64,000 nucleotides of DNA. Origin: Pelomonas cellulosilytica. GTDB taxonomy: Bacteria > Pseudomonadota > Gammaproteobacteria > Burkholderiales > Burkholderiaceae_C. The notes below the pieces were generated by a model. The model was not told the origin of the DNA. It did not search any database and worked only from the letters and a program-made list of their open reading frames with translations. Positions 8,974 through 18,729 of this stretch are shown one piece after another (the first letter of the stretch is position 1; each line of letters starts with the position of its first letter). The position numbers were made by a program, and so were the translations under genes. The stretch lies in assembly GCF_021353265.1 (NCBI RefSeq), contig NZ_JAJTWU010000004.1, positions 1 through 64,000 on the forward strand, written 5' to 3'.

Positions 8974-10623
8974 TCAGAAGTTGCGCGAGACCGTCAGGCC
9001 CACGAAGTCGCGGTCGCGAAGCGGCTGATCAAAGACACGACTGCCGCCGAAGAAGTGCGCGAAGTTGACCGAGGCCTGCCAGTTGGCCGGGTTCTGAACG
9101 AAGTTCAGGATGAAGTTCACCGACTTGGCGCCCTCCATGAACAGGCCCACGGCGTTGGGCGTCCGGCCCTTGACCGCCTGGAAGTAGAAGATCTCCGGCG
9201 TCACCTGCCAGCCTGGAATCAAGGTACCGTCATAGGTCCAGCTGAAGTCGAAGTTGTAGCCCCAGGAATTCTTCGTTCCCGTGGATTGCGGCGTGGCTGC
9301 GGGGTCGTACTCCTGGCCCCAGCCCCATGCGCCTGCCGAGACGGGATCACCGCCGTAGGCTGGCTGCAGGTGCGGATACCGAATCGCGACAGCCTCGGCC
9401 ATCAGCGTGGCCGTATCGGCACCCAGCGCCCTGAGCACATAACCGGCGGTATTGGGCGTGATGCTCAGCATGCCGGTCAGGTGCCACTGGTAGCGCTTTT
9501 CATCGACCCAGCAGTTGCCGTTCTGTGACGCGCAGCCGCTGACGGCGGAGTTCAGTGACACGGCGTCCTTGGGGCGGTAGGAGAGCTCGGTGCCGATCGC
9601 CCAGTCACCCAGCGGCAGATTGGCGCTCAGACCGTAGAGTCGGCGATCCTTCGCGAAGGCCCAGCCACTCACGCCGGGGCCGCCAGCGTTCACGCTGAAG
9701 TTCGGCGCCTTGTCGTGATACGCCATCGCGTAGGCACCAAGGTTGAGCTGGGTGCCTTCCGGCTGCCAGCGCAGCGAGGCGCCCCACTGGCCGCCATTGC
9801 CTGGCTTGGCTTGCGTCAGGCCGTAGGCGTCGTGTCCGGTGCCCATGCCGTTGGCAACCGACCAGTAACTGCCCGAGGGTGGCAGGTAGTTGCCGTTCCA
9901 GCGCGCCTGCACATAGGCCTCTGCGTTCAGCCCGTGGCCCAGCCCGGAACTGACACTGACGATGGGGGCGGGCAGGAATGCCTCCTTGAGCTGCGTGCCT
10001 GGCTGAGACAGGCGCATCACATCCACGGCATTCGTGCTGTTGATGCCGCCCGGTATGAACAGGCTCTCGCCCCAACTGATGACCTGGTTGCCGACGCGTA
10101 CGCGCGCCTGCTGGTCTCCGATCTGGAAGCTCTTGCTCACCCAGAAGTCCAACAGCCGAGCCTTGAAGCGCAAGTCCTTGCGGGCGTCGTTGGCAAGGCC
10201 ATCGGTCAGCGCCGGCGGTGTGGTCGCGCTGACGAATCCGGTGGTGGAGGTTGAAGAGAAGTCCTTGACCCAGTTCACGCGGCCGAGGAAGGTGAAGTCC
10301 TCTGGCATCTTGAGCAGCAGCTCGTGGCTGCCCTTGATGTAGGTGGTGAAAGGATCTCCCTTGCCATAGTTGAGATTGCCTTGGTCGCCCAGCGCAGAGG
10401 TCGTCGCCAGGCAGCCCGCAGGTGCGCCGCTACCGGTGGCTCCCGCCACAATGAGGGTGCAATCGGGATTCTTGAGCCGGATGCCCGTACCGACGGTGAC
10501 TGTCGAGTCGAGATTGCCCCGCGCGCCATTCAGCTCGAAGGTGAATGCCTGAGCGCCGCCGCCCACCAGTGCACCGATGGCCGAGACCGTCGCCCGCAGG
10601 CGCAGTGAAGAGGTCTTGTTCAT
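8974..10623 (-). CDS. DUF1302 outer-membrane beta-barrel protein
   Basis: A predicted outer-membrane protein of 549 residues. ATG at 10623 is chosen over the GTG at 10638 because it has a good ribosome-binding site (GGGGAAG) and a signal peptide: MNKTSSLRLR, then a hydrophobic stretch ending GGAQA. After it comes FTFELNGARGNLDSTVTVGTGIRLKNP, the conserved opening of DUF1302. Alternating hydrophobic strands and a C-terminal LTVSRNF ending in Phe are typical of a barrel inserted by the Bam machinery. The family is repeatedly linked to RND exporters and DUF1329 lipoprotein-like proteins in uptake or export of hydrophobic compounds. Confidence 0.9.
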   Translation of the reverse strand: MNKTSSLRLRATVSAIGALVGGGAQAFTFELNGARGNLDSTVTVGTGIRLKNPDCTLIVAGATGSGAPAGCLATTSALGDQGNLNYGKGDPFTTYIKGSHELLLKMPEDFTFLGRVNWVKDFSSTSTTGFVSATTPPALTDGLANDARKDLRFKARLLDFWVSKSFQIGDQQARVRVGNQVISWGESLFIPGGINSTNAVDVMRLSQPGTQLKEAFLPAPIVSVSSGLGHGLNAEAYVQARWNGNYLPPSGSYWSVANGMGTGHDAYGLTQAKPGNGGQWGASLRWQPEGTQLNLGAYAMAYHDKAPNFSVNAGGPGVSGWAFAKDRRLYGLSANLPLGDWAIGTELSYRPKDAVSLNSAVSGCASQNGNCWVDEKRYQWHLTGMLSITPNTAGYVLRALGADTATLMAEAVAIRYPHLQPAYGGDPVSAGAWGWGQEYDPAATPQSTGTKNSWGYNFDFSWTYDGTLIPGWQVTPEIFYFQAVKGRTPNAVGLFMEGAKSVNFILNFVQNPANWQASVNFAHFFGGSRVFDQPLRDRDFVGLTVSRNF

Positions 10624-10644
10624 GTTGATCTTCCCCACCGTGGC

Positions 10645-12045
10645 TCAGCGCTCGCTGATCGCGCGCAGGTTGTCGTTGGTGAAGAAGGCCGCCTTGAACC
10701 TGGGGCCGTTGGGTTCCGTAACCCAGCGCACATCCGCGCCGGTCCCCACCGTGTGCGTGTCGAAGACGTAGCGTCCCTCGGCCACGTTGTACTGGACCAT
10801 CGCCATGACGTCGCAGGTGCCAGTCTCGTAGACCGGGATGGTGAAACCTTCGCGCAGCTTGGCAAGCTTTCCCTGCCCGTCGAAGTCGTCCATCATCACC
10901 GGCGCCCAGCTGTCCTCGTCGAGGTAGATCGTGCGCTTGGGCGCGGAGTGGCGCATGCCGGCCTTGACGGTAGCCTCGATGACCCACACCCTATGCAACT
11001 CGTAGCGCCTGTGACTGGGGGCGATGAAGTCGTTGCCCGCCACATCCTCGAACTTGGCCTTGAAGTCGTGGCCGCCGAAGTTGTTGTACGGGATGATCAT
11101 TTCCTTCTTGCCCACCAGCTTCCAGTCGAAGCGGTCGAGCGCGCCGTTGAAGACGTTCGGCTCGTCCAGCGTGTACTGGTTCTCCATGCCTATCTGCGGT
11201 GAGTCGTGCGAGTAGGTGGGCATACGCCGCACACGCCGCTGGCCGGGGAAGTAGTAGAAGGTCTCGTTCTCGGCCTGGTTGAGGTACTGTGTGATTGCCA
11301 AGGCTTGGCCTGCCAGGGCGGCAGGGGCGCTGTAGCCGAAGTAGACATAGAACTCCACCGGCGGATAAGACGACAGCGCGTGGGACCCCTTGGCCCCCGT
11401 GGGGATGAACAGCGTCTGCTCGGAGTCGGCGCGGATCCATTCCGTACTGCCTCGGCGCGGCGACACGGCGGTGACGGTCTTTTTGTAGTCGATGCCCACG
11501 CCTCGATAGCGCATCTTGGCGTTCCACATCGCCTCCACGCCGTTGGCGGGCAGCGCAAAGGGATAGCCGGGCACGGTGGCCTCCTTCAGACTCCATCCGT
11601 CGGCAGCCACCTTCGCGGTGCCAATGTTCTTCCGCGTGTTCGCGGCGACGAAGTCGGGCACGCCACAGGTGCGCCGCGACGGATAGACGTCCATGCGGTA
11701 GCCCTTGATCTGCTTGAGCACCGCCAACTGGCCGGCCGAGAGCTTGTCGGCGTACTTGTCGGCCGTTGTCGCATCGATGCTGTACAGCGGCTTGTCGTCC
11801 TTGAACCTCCAGTGATCGCGGCGCAGCTTGCCCCACTCGTAGCCTGGCAGCGGCGCGACGGCGCCTTCCCATGCCGGTATGGCGCCGTCGCTGCTGGCTT
11901 CCTTCGTCGCGCCAGACGGCGTGAGCTTGTCCAGTTGGGACAGGTCGGCCGCGGTGGCCAAGTGGCCGCCCCAGAGGAGGGCCGTGAGGAGGGCCAGGCG
12001 CGTGAAGCCGCGGCCGGCCGGGCACAGGTGTGCGTGCAGAGGCAT
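10645..12045 (-). CDS. DUF1329 exported protein (LolB-like)
   Basis: A periplasmic or outer-membrane-associated protein of about 466 residues. The start at ATG 12045 has GGAG 5 nt upstream and opens a signal peptide: MPLHAHL, hydrophobic LALLTALLWGG, ending in an ATAA site. The mature sequence begins with LSQLDKLTPSGA, followed by GAIPAWEGAVAPLPGY, which is the family hallmark. Later RVRRMPTYSHDSPQIGMENQYTLDEP marks the conserved core. DUF1329 proteins are structurally related to LolA/LolB-type carriers, so a lipid-like ligand is plausible. It is 21 bp from DUF1302 and transcribed with it. Confidence 0.9.
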   Translation of the reverse strand: MPLHAHLCPAGRGFTRLALLTALLWGGHLATAADLSQLDKLTPSGATKEASSDGAIPAWEGAVAPLPGYEWGKLRRDHWRFKDDKPLYSIDATTADKYADKLSAGQLAVLKQIKGYRMDVYPSRRTCGVPDFVAANTRKNIGTAKVAADGWSLKEATVPGYPFALPANGVEAMWNAKMRYRGVGIDYKKTVTAVSPRRGSTEWIRADSEQTLFIPTGAKGSHALSSYPPVEFYVYFGYSAPAALAGQALAITQYLNQAENETFYYFPGQRRVRRMPTYSHDSPQIGMENQYTLDEPNVFNGALDRFDWKLVGKKEMIIPYNNFGGHDFKAKFEDVAGNDFIAPSHRRYELHRVWVIEATVKAGMRHSAPKRTIYLDEDSWAPVMMDDFDGQGKLAKLREGFTIPVYETGTCDVMAMVQYNVAEGRYVFDTHTVGTGADVRWVTEPNGPRFKAAFFTNDNLRAISER

Positions 12046-12089
12046 GGGATCTCCGATGTGGGAAGCGAGAGGCGTCATGGGCACAGGGC

Positions 12090-12707
12090 CTAGACGATGG
12101 TCAGAACGTCGGCAGTGGGGCGCCGAGGCTTGCGTGGCCAGTTGCCAGGCGCCAGGCGCCCGATGGTCACGAGCAGTGCGGGAAGCTCGTTGTCGTCGAG
12201 GCCGAAGCCGGCGCGCACCTGGTCAGGGTCGAAGCCGATCATGGGTCCGCTGACCAGGCCCATGGCCTGGGCTGCGATCATCAGCGTCATGGCGGCCATC
12301 GAGGCAGATCGGATCGCCTCGTCGCGCTGCATCTGGGCATCGTCTGCGTAGGCCTGCATGGCGCCGTCGACCATGGCCTCGACCGTCTCGGCGTCGACAT
12401 GGCCGGTGTCCTGGAAAGATTTCATAACGTCACGCACACCGAGGTGGGGCCGCAATCTGCCGCACACGATGAAGGTGGCAGAGGATTCCTGCACCTTGCG
12501 CTGTCCGTAGGCCATCTCGCATAGACGCGCTTTCTCGGCGGCAGAGCGAACGGCAATGAAGCGCCAGTTCTGGAAGTTGTAAGCGCTGGGCGCCTGGCAG
12601 GCATAGCGAACCAATTCGGTCAGCGTCGTGTCGTCGACGGCGAATGACTGGTCGAAGTGATTGACCGAGGTGCGCTGCAGGATCAGGTCGAGGGCAGGGT
12701 GGTTCAT
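12090..12707 (-). CDS. Nitroreductase family FMN oxidoreductase
   Basis: A 205-residue flavin enzyme. The start at ATG 12707 (MNHPALDLILQRTSVNHFD) gives the normal nitroreductase N-terminus; the longer upstream frame overlaps the dehydrogenase and is not needed. FMN-contact features are RTSVNHFD near the start, ACQAPSAYNFQNWRFIAV, and AQAMGLVSGPMIGFDPDQVR in the C-terminal half. It should use NAD(P)H to reduce a nitro, quinone or enone-type substrate. It lies 14 bp from the aldehyde dehydrogenase upstream, consistent with an operon. Confidence 0.88.
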   Translation of the reverse strand: MNHPALDLILQRTSVNHFDQSFAVDDTTLTELVRYACQAPSAYNFQNWRFIAVRSAAEKARLCEMAYGQRKVQESSATFIVCGRLRPHLGVRDVMKSFQDTGHVDAETVEAMVDGAMQAYADDAQMQRDEAIRSASMAAMTLMIAAQAMGLVSGPMIGFDPDQVRAGFGLDDNELPALLVTIGRLAPGNWPRKPRRPTADVLTIV

Positions 12708-12721
12708 GGCGAGGGTGGGAC

Positions 12722-14173
12722 TCACGTCAGCAGGACCGTGATGACTTTTTCTTCCGTGTAGGCAAGCGCTCCGGAGATGCCGCCCTCGCGGCCGATGCCG
12801 CTGGTCTTGAGGCCGCCCCAGGGCAGGTTGGCGTCCAGCGGGCTCCAGCAGTTCACGCCAACGGCGCCAACCTCCAGCTGCTGCGCCACCTTGTGGGCGC
12901 GTGCGAGGTCGGTGGTCCACACAGTGGCTGCCAATCCGTAGCGCGAATCGTTGGCGAGCTCGATGGCCTGCGCCTCTGTCTCGAATTCGATGACAGTGCC
13001 CACCGGGCCAAAGATCTCTTCACGCGCGATCGTCATCGTGTTGCTGGCACCGGCGAAGATCGTCGGCCGCACGAAGAAGCCCTTGCCCGGCGAAGTCACG
13101 CCCCCGGCCAGCAGCGTGGCGCCCTCGCGGATGCCCGACTCGATATAGCGATTGACGCGCTCCTGCTGCGCCTTCTTCGCCAGGGGACCCATGCGGATTC
13201 CGGGTTGGCGCGGGTCGCCCACCGGCGTCGACTTCGCCGCCTCGGCCAGCGCGGCGGCAAAGCGCGCCGCGATTCCCTTCTGTACGAGGATGCGTGAGCC
13301 TGCGGCGCACACCTGGCCCTGGTTGACGAAGATGCCGGCAGCGCAGCCGCGCACTGCATCGTCAAAGGATGCATCATCGAAGACGATCTGCGGGCTCTTG
13401 CCGCCCAGTTCGAGGGCGACCCGCTTGAACAACGGGCCGGCAATGCGCTGGATCTGGCGTCCGGCTTCTGGACTGCCGGTGAAGCTGATCTTGTCGACCA
13501 TCGGGTGCTCGCACAAGGCCTGGCCCACGACCTCGCCGAAACCCGTCACCACGTTGACGACGCCGTCGGGGAAGCCCGCTTCCTTGCACAGTGCTGCCAG
13601 ATGCAGTGCCGACTGCGGGGTCTCCTCAGCCGGCTTGATCACCACGGTGCATCCTGCCGCGAGCAGGGCCGCCACCTTCCACGTGGTGATCATGAGCGGC
13701 GAGTTCCACGGCACGATGGCGCCGACGACGCCGACGGGCTCGCGCACCGTATACGACAGCGTGGGCATGCCCATGTAGCCGCCATTGGGGATGGTGCGTC
13801 CCTCCAGCGCGTTGGCCCATCCGGCTGCTGCGCGCAGGTTGGCCACCGCGTTGGGCACGTCCATCATGCGCGGCTCCATCGGCGAGCGTCCGATGGCGTT
13901 GGCATCCATGTCCGCCAGGGCGTCACTGTCGCGCAGCACCAGATCGGCCAGCTTGTTCAGCAGCTGGCCGCGTTGCATCCCGGAAAGCTTGCGCCAGGGA
14001 CCTTGCTTGAGCTCGCGATGAGCCGCCCGCACGGCCCGGTCCACGTCGGCCGCAGTGCCGCGTGCGGCGCTGGCGTACGGTTGCTCGTCGACGGGGTTGA
14101 CCAGTCCCATGAGGGCTCCGTCGGACGCTGCGACCGCAGCGCCGTCGATGAAGTGTTGTAGAGAGTTGTTCAT
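12722..14173 (-). CDS. NAD(P)-dependent aldehyde dehydrogenase
   Basis: A 483-residue aldehyde dehydrogenase. It has the substrate and cofactor segments GAIVPWNSPLMITTWKVA and KPAEETPQSAL, the nucleotide-binding SFTGSPEAGRQI, the general base in VALELGGKSPQ, and the catalytic cysteine in FVNQGQVCAAGSR. It ends with the usual GREGGISGALAYTEEK. It oxidises an aldehyde to the acid; the specific aldehyde cannot be read. It is first in the leftward block, divergent from the AraC-type regulator across 231 bp that must hold both promoters. Confidence 0.93.
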   Translation of the reverse strand: MNNSLQHFIDGAAVAASDGALMGLVNPVDEQPYASAARGTAADVDRAVRAAHRELKQGPWRKLSGMQRGQLLNKLADLVLRDSDALADMDANAIGRSPMEPRMMDVPNAVANLRAAAGWANALEGRTIPNGGYMGMPTLSYTVREPVGVVGAIVPWNSPLMITTWKVAALLAAGCTVVIKPAEETPQSALHLAALCKEAGFPDGVVNVVTGFGEVVGQALCEHPMVDKISFTGSPEAGRQIQRIAGPLFKRVALELGGKSPQIVFDDASFDDAVRGCAAGIFVNQGQVCAAGSRILVQKGIAARFAAALAEAAKSTPVGDPRQPGIRMGPLAKKAQQERVNRYIESGIREGATLLAGGVTSPGKGFFVRPTIFAGASNTMTIAREEIFGPVGTVIEFETEAQAIELANDSRYGLAATVWTTDLARAHKVAQQLEVGAVGVNCWSPLDANLPWGGLKTSGIGREGGISGALAYTEEKVITVLLT

Positions 14174-14404
14174 GCTTGCCCGGCGAGAAGAGGGAGGAGC
14201 GGGCTGGCTTCAACCTTGCAACAGGCTGTAGCGCTGATCGGCCCGGGTGCCATTTCAGGCCCGGTGGTCGTCCAATCGTTAGCCCAAATCAGCAGTTCCG
14301 GGCGGCGGTTGTGGTAGGGCCGGGTTTCCTCGCGTTCGCGGATCCGGACCGTAGCGCACACTTCTTGCAATCCCTATTGGCGGGATTTGCGGAGATCTAT
14401 CGCC

Positions 14405-15379
14405 ATGGACTTGACCGTCGAACATTTCGAGGATGTGCACCTGCATGCGGCATCGGTGCACGCCTGGGAGCAGACCTACAGCCAGCTCTCGCCCGGTTTG
14501 GTGCGCAGCTCGCTGTGCCAGATCGAAGGGACCCGTTTTCAGTTTTTCAGAGAGCGTCTCAACCAGCGCCTGGTGCAGCACGGGCAGGCCCCGAAGGACC
14601 GCGTGTGTTTCGCGCTGCCGCTGTCCTCGCCCGGATCGGCCTGCCTGCAGGGCCGAGAGGCGGACGACTCCAGCATCTTCATCCTCGGAGGGGGGGACGA
14701 GTTCCTGTTCCACATGCCGCAGGGCATGGATCTGCTCTCGATCACGTTCGATCGGGAGACCTTCATGCAGACACTGGAAGAGTCGCCTTGGAGCGGCGAG
14801 AGCCGGCAATGGTTGCGCCAGCCTGTGTTGCGCCTGCCCGAGCGCCGTCTGGCTCAGGTCCGGCAACGGCTGCTGCAGTTGCTGGGACGCTCCATCGAGG
14901 ATGTTCAAGGGGCGGTGCAGGGCCAGGCGGAGGAAGAGCTGGAGCGTGACCTGCTGGAAGAGATGATCTGCCTGATCGCCGATCCGGAGTTTGACCGGGA
15001 CCAGCGCAATGCCAGCTCACCCGGGAGCTACATCGTCGAGAAGTGTCACCAGATGACGCTCGGCGCGCGCCAGGTGGCTCCGTCGGTCATCGATCTGTGT
15101 GAGCGGCTGAGGATCAGCCGCCGTACCGTCCAGAACAGCTTCCGCGCCGTGACACAGACGACGCCGGTGAACTACATCCGTTGCATTCGTCTGAACGGCG
15201 TGCGTCGTGAACTGCTGGGCTCGCAGCCGGGTGACTTGTCCATCGGCGACGCGGCGGGGCGCTGGGGTTTTTTCCACCTCAGCCATTTCGCCGCTGATTA
15301 CCAGGCTCTGTTCGGCGAACTGCCTTCCCAGACCCGCCGCGCGGGCGGTGCATCGCGCGTGCGCAAGGTCGCGGCCTGA
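14405..15379 (+). CDS. AraC-family transcriptional regulator
   Basis: A transcription factor of 324 residues with an N-terminal effector or dimerisation part and a C-terminal double helix-turn-helix. The DNA-binding domain starts near VIDLCERLRISRRTVQNSF and continues with TTPVNYIRCIRLNGVRREL and the second helix pair WGFFHLSHFAADYQALFGELP. ATG 14405 is preferred over the upstream frame start at 14387. It is the only plus-strand gene in the catabolic region. It is divergent from the dehydrogenase/transport block and convergent with the second dehydrogenase group, so it is the natural candidate regulator of the leftward block. Confidence 0.92.
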   Translation: MDLTVEHFEDVHLHAASVHAWEQTYSQLSPGLVRSSLCQIEGTRFQFFRERLNQRLVQHGQAPKDRVCFALPLSSPGSACLQGREADDSSIFILGGGDEFLFHMPQGMDLLSITFDRETFMQTLEESPWSGESRQWLRQPVLRLPERRLAQVRQRLLQLLGRSIEDVQGAVQGQAEEELERDLLEEMICLIADPEFDRDQRNASSPGSYIVEKCHQMTLGARQVAPSVIDLCERLRISRRTVQNSFRAVTQTTPVNYIRCIRLNGVRRELLGSQPGDLSIGDAAGRWGFFHLSHFAADYQALFGELPSQTRRAGGASRVRKVAA

Positions 15380-15388
15380 AACGTCGTC

Positions 15389-15413
15389 ACCTGGCGCTTG
15401 GCCTTTGCCAGGT
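15389..15413. terminator. Weak inverted repeat between convergent genes
   Basis: ACCTGGC and GCCAGGT form 7-bp arms with an 11-bp loop, 10 bases past the AraC stop. There is no T-run after it, so it is at best a poor intrinsic terminator between the two convergent genes. Confidence 0.3.
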
Positions 15414-15497
15414 CATGGACAAGGACCGTGACTGGCGCGCAAGGCGCGGTGCTCCTCGGCTGTGGTGTTGCGTGCTTGCCGATGCCAGGCGCTGGAA

Positions 15498-16946
15498 TCA
15501 GCCCACGCCCAGGCAAAGGTACTTGAGCTGCATGTACTCGTCGATGCCGTGGCGGGAGCCTTCGCGGCCGTAGCCGCTCTGCTTGATGCCGCCGAACGGT
15601 GCGACAGCTGTGCTGATGATGCCGCTGTTGATGCCCACCATGCCGTACTCCAGTCGACGTGAGACCCGCCATACACGCGCCAGGTCGCGGCTGTAGAAGT
15701 AGGCCGCCAGGCCGAATTCGGTGTCGTTGGCCATGTGCAGCGCCTCGTCCTCGCTGCCAAAGCGGAACAGGGGCGCCACCGGGCCGAAGATCTCTTCAGT
15801 GGCGAGCCTTGCACGCGGGCTCACGTCCGCGAGCAGCGTCGGTTCGTAGAAGGATCCTCCCAGCGAGTGCCGGCGGCCGCCGGCAAGCACGCGCGCGCCA
15901 TGCGCGACTGCGTCGGCGACGAGCTCCTCCACCTTCTCCAGCGCGGCGCCATCGATCAGCGGCCCCTGGGTCACATCGGCCTCGACGCCATTGCCCACCT
16001 TGAGCGCCTCCACCGCGCGCGCCAGCTTGGCCGCGAAAGCGTCGGCGACTGCATCCTGTACCAGGATGCGATTCGTGCAAACGCAGGTCTGCCCGGTGTT
16101 TCGGTACTTGGATGCGATGACACCCTGGACTGCGGCGTCGAGATCCGCGTCGTCGAAGACGATGAAGGGCGCATTGCCGCCCAGTTCGAGAGACAGCTTC
16201 TTCAACGTTGGGGCGCACTGTGCGGCGAGTTCACGGCCCACTTCCGTCGAACCGGTGAACGACAGCTTGCGGACCACTGGGCTGCGCGTGAGTTCGCTGC
16301 CGATCGCGGCGGCGCTGCCGGTAATCACCTGCAGCACGCCACCTGGAATGCCCGCCCGCTCGGCCAGTCGTGCCAGCGCAAGGGCCGACAGCGGTGTCTG
16401 TGAGGCGGGCTTGACGATGATCGTGCAACCCGCGGCCAGTGCCGGCGCGACCTTGCGGGTGATCATCGCTGCCGGGAAATTCCACGGTGTGATAGCGGCG
16501 CACACCCCCACGGCTTCTTTCACTGCGATGAGCTGGCGATCCCCCCATGGTGAGGGGATGACGTCGCCGTACACCCGTCGCGCTTCTTCTGCGAACCACT
16601 CAACGTAGGACGCCGCATAGGCGATTTCGCCGCGCGCCTCGGTCAGCGGCTTGCCCTGTTCGAGGGTCATGATCAGCGCCAGTTCTTCCTGGTGGGCAAC
16701 CACCAGTTCGCACCACCGACGCAGCAGCTGCGCACGATCGTCCGCGACGCGTTCGCGCCAGGGACCCAGGGCGCGCTGCGCCGCTGCAATAGCCAGGCGC
16801 GTCTCGTCGACACCCATGCGGGGAACCTGGCCCACCTGCTCTCCGGTGGCCGGGTTTATCACCGCCAAGGTGGCGCCATTCGAGGCGTCGGCCCAGCGCC
16901 CGTTCAGCCAGCATTGCGACATCAGCAGGGTCAAGGGTCTTGTCAC
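15498..16946 (-). CDS. Succinate-semialdehyde dehydrogenase-type aldehyde dehydrogenase
   Basis: A 482-residue dehydrogenase of the GabD type. It has NPATGEQVGQVP and EQGKPLTEARGEIAYAASY, a GabD hallmark, followed by ITPWNFPAAMITRKVAPALA, the FTGSTEVGREL dinucleotide segment, SLELGGNAPFIVFDDAD with the general base, and KYRNTGQTCVCTNR with the active-site cysteine. The C-terminus has GGIKQSGYGREGS. Substrates of this type are short semialdehydes, which fits a terminal step of aromatic or amine breakdown. It starts 13 bp after the next dehydrogenase and closes block two. Confidence 0.92.
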   Translation of the reverse strand: MTRPLTLLMSQCWLNGRWADASNGATLAVINPATGEQVGQVPRMGVDETRLAIAAAQRALGPWRERVADDRAQLLRRWCELVVAHQEELALIMTLEQGKPLTEARGEIAYAASYVEWFAEEARRVYGDVIPSPWGDRQLIAVKEAVGVCAAITPWNFPAAMITRKVAPALAAGCTIIVKPASQTPLSALALARLAERAGIPGGVLQVITGSAAAIGSELTRSPVVRKLSFTGSTEVGRELAAQCAPTLKKLSLELGGNAPFIVFDDADLDAAVQGVIASKYRNTGQTCVCTNRILVQDAVADAFAAKLARAVEALKVGNGVEADVTQGPLIDGAALEKVEELVADAVAHGARVLAGGRRHSLGGSFYEPTLLADVSPRARLATEEIFGPVAPLFRFGSEDEALHMANDTEFGLAAYFYSRDLARVWRVSRRLEYGMVGINSGIISTAVAPFGGIKQSGYGREGSRHGIDEYMQLKYLCLGVG

Positions 16947-16959
16947 GGCGTTTCCTTGC

Positions 16960-18405
16960 TCAGTTCAACTGCGTCACGAACTTCGTGACCAGGTAGCTGT
17001 CAAACGTCTCGGTGCCGCCTTCGCTGCCGAAGCCGCTGTCCTTGATGCCACCGAAAGGGATCTCAGCCGGTGCCATGCCGAAGTGGTTGATGTTGACCAT
17101 CCCCGCCTCGATCAGCGTGGCCACTCGGTGGGCGTTGTGGACCGAACGGGTGAAGGCGTAGGACGCCAGGCCAAAAGGCAGACTGTTGGCGAGGGCAATG
17201 GCTTCGTCGAGGTCGTCGAAGGGCACGATGGCGGCCATCGGACCGAAGGGCTCGTCGCGCATCAGGCGGCTCTGCGCTCGGGGGTTGAGCACCACAGTGG
17301 GCTCGAAGAAGCTGCCGCAGGTCCCGATTCGCCGTCCGCCGGTGAGGAGTTCGCCGCCGGTCGCACGCGCATCGTCGGCAAAAGCTTGCATCTCCCCCAG
17401 GCGGCGCTCACTGGCCACCGGTCCCATGGTGACGCCAGGCTCCAGACCAGGACCGACGCGCACCGCGCGCACACGCTCCAGGAAGCGCTCGGTGAAGCGC
17501 TCCAGCACTGGCCGTTGCACCATGAAGCGGGTGGGCGAGACGCACACCTGCCCGGCGTTGCGGAACTTGTAGGGGGCGAGTAAGTCGGCCGCACGCTCCA
17601 CGTCCGCATCTGCACAGACGATCACGGGCGCGTGACCGCCGAGCTCCATGGTCGTTCGCTTCATGTGACGGCCCGCCAGTGCGGCCAGGTGCTTGCCCAC
17701 CGGTACGGAGCCGGTGAACGACAGCATGCGCACCACGGGCGACTCGATGAGCTGCTGCGAGATGGCCTCAGCCGGGCCCCAGACCACGTTGAGGCAGCCG
17801 GGTGGCAGGCCCGCGTCGTGGAACAAACGCGCCAGCGCGCACACCGCGCTGGGCGCTTCGGCCGGCCCTTTGAGCACGACGGTGCATCCGCTGGCCAGCG
17901 CCGCCGTGACCTTGCGCAGTGCCTGGTTGAAGGGGAAGTTCCAGGGCGAGATGGCCGCGCACACGCCGATGGGTTCGCGCACCACGAGCTGGCGCACCTC
18001 CGGCAGCCGCGGCGGGATCACGCGGCCGTAGATGCGGCGGCCTTCCTCGGCGTGCCACTCGGCATGCTCGGCGCTGCCGTTGACTTCGCCGATGGCCTCG
18101 GCCAGCGGCTTGCCCTGGTCCAGCGTGATGTTTCGGCCGATCTCGGAAGCGCGCTCGCGCATCAGCGCCGCCGCACGGCGCAGGATGTCCGAGCGCCTGA
18201 GGGGAGACTCATGGCGCCAGCTGCCGAAGGCGCGCTGCGCCGCGGCGATTGCTCGGGTCACGTCATCCCCATTGCCACTGGGCAGGCTGCCGAGCAGGCT
18301 GCCGTCGGCAGGGTTGAACACCGGTTGCGATGCTCCGCTGCCGACACCGATGAACTCGCCGTCGATGTACTGGCACAGGGTCTCATACGGCAGGGTCTGC
18401 GTCAT
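16960..18405 (-). CDS. Second GabD-type aldehyde dehydrogenase
   Basis: A 481-residue aldehyde dehydrogenase, clearly a different sequence from its neighbour. Conserved parts are [63 protein letters not shown] (base) and [15 protein letters not shown] (catalytic Cys). [13 protein letters not shown] closes it. Two tandem GabD-like enzymes suggest two aldehyde intermediates or relaxed specificity. Its start overlaps the end of the NIPSNAP gene by 4 bp, so the two are translationally coupled. Confidence 0.92.
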   Translation of the reverse strand: MTQTLPYETLCQYIDGEFIGVGSGASQPVFNPADGSLLGSLPSGNGDDVTRAIAAAQRAFGSWRHESPLRRSDILRRAAALMRERASEIGRNITLDQGKPLAEAIGEVNGSAEHAEWHAEEGRRIYGRVIPPRLPEVRQLVVREPIGVCAAISPWNFPFNQALRKVTAALASGCTVVLKGPAEAPSAVCALARLFHDAGLPPGCLNVVWGPAEAISQQLIESPVVRMLSFTGSVPVGKHLAALAGRHMKRTTMELGGHAPVIVCADADVERAADLLAPYKFRNAGQVCVSPTRFMVQRPVLERFTERFLERVRAVRVGPGLEPGVTMGPVASERRLGEMQAFADDARATGGELLTGGRRIGTCGSFFEPTVVLNPRAQSRLMRDEPFGPMAAIVPFDDLDEAIALANSLPFGLASYAFTRSVHNAHRVATLIEAGMVNINHFGMAPAEIPFGGIKDSGFGSEGGTETFDSYLVTKFVTQLN

Positions 18406-18722
18406 GGCGTTTCCTTCTGCGGTGCCGATGCAGGGACCAGCAAGGTGTTCTCCTGCCGGACCACGAGGTGGCGGATCTTGCTGCGGAACACCTTGAACTC
18501 GGCATCGGCCATCAGTGCGTTGCGGCGACGCGTTCTCTCGTCCATCGATGTGAATTGCCAGAAGTAGACCAACTGGTTGAGTTCACCGATGTCGCGGGTG
18601 TAGTAGCCGAGCATGGGCCCCAGGATGCGTTCCTGGACGGCGCGGCCACAGGCCTCGTAGACCTGGATGTACTCGGCGGTGCCCCCGGGTACCAGGGAAT
18701 AGATGCGTTGTTCGACGAACAT
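18402..18722 (-). CDS. NIPSNAP family protein
   Basis: A small protein of 106 residues. The upstream extension in this frame lies inside the monooxygenase gene, so ATG 18722 is chosen. It begins [20 protein letters not shown] and has [18 protein letters not shown], both typical of the NIPSNAP fold (a dimeric alpha-beta barrel). The family has no single known reaction; members are common in bacterial catabolic operons. It lies between the monooxygenase and the dehydrogenases, 7 bp and -4 bp away, so it must be co-expressed with them. Confidence 0.85.
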   Translation of the reverse strand: MFVEQRIYSLVPGGTAEYIQVYEACGRAVQERILGPMLGYYTRDIGELNQLVYFWQFTSMDERTRRRNALMADAEFKVFRSKIRHLVVRQENTLLVPASAPQKETP

Positions 18723-18729
18723 GGTGGGG

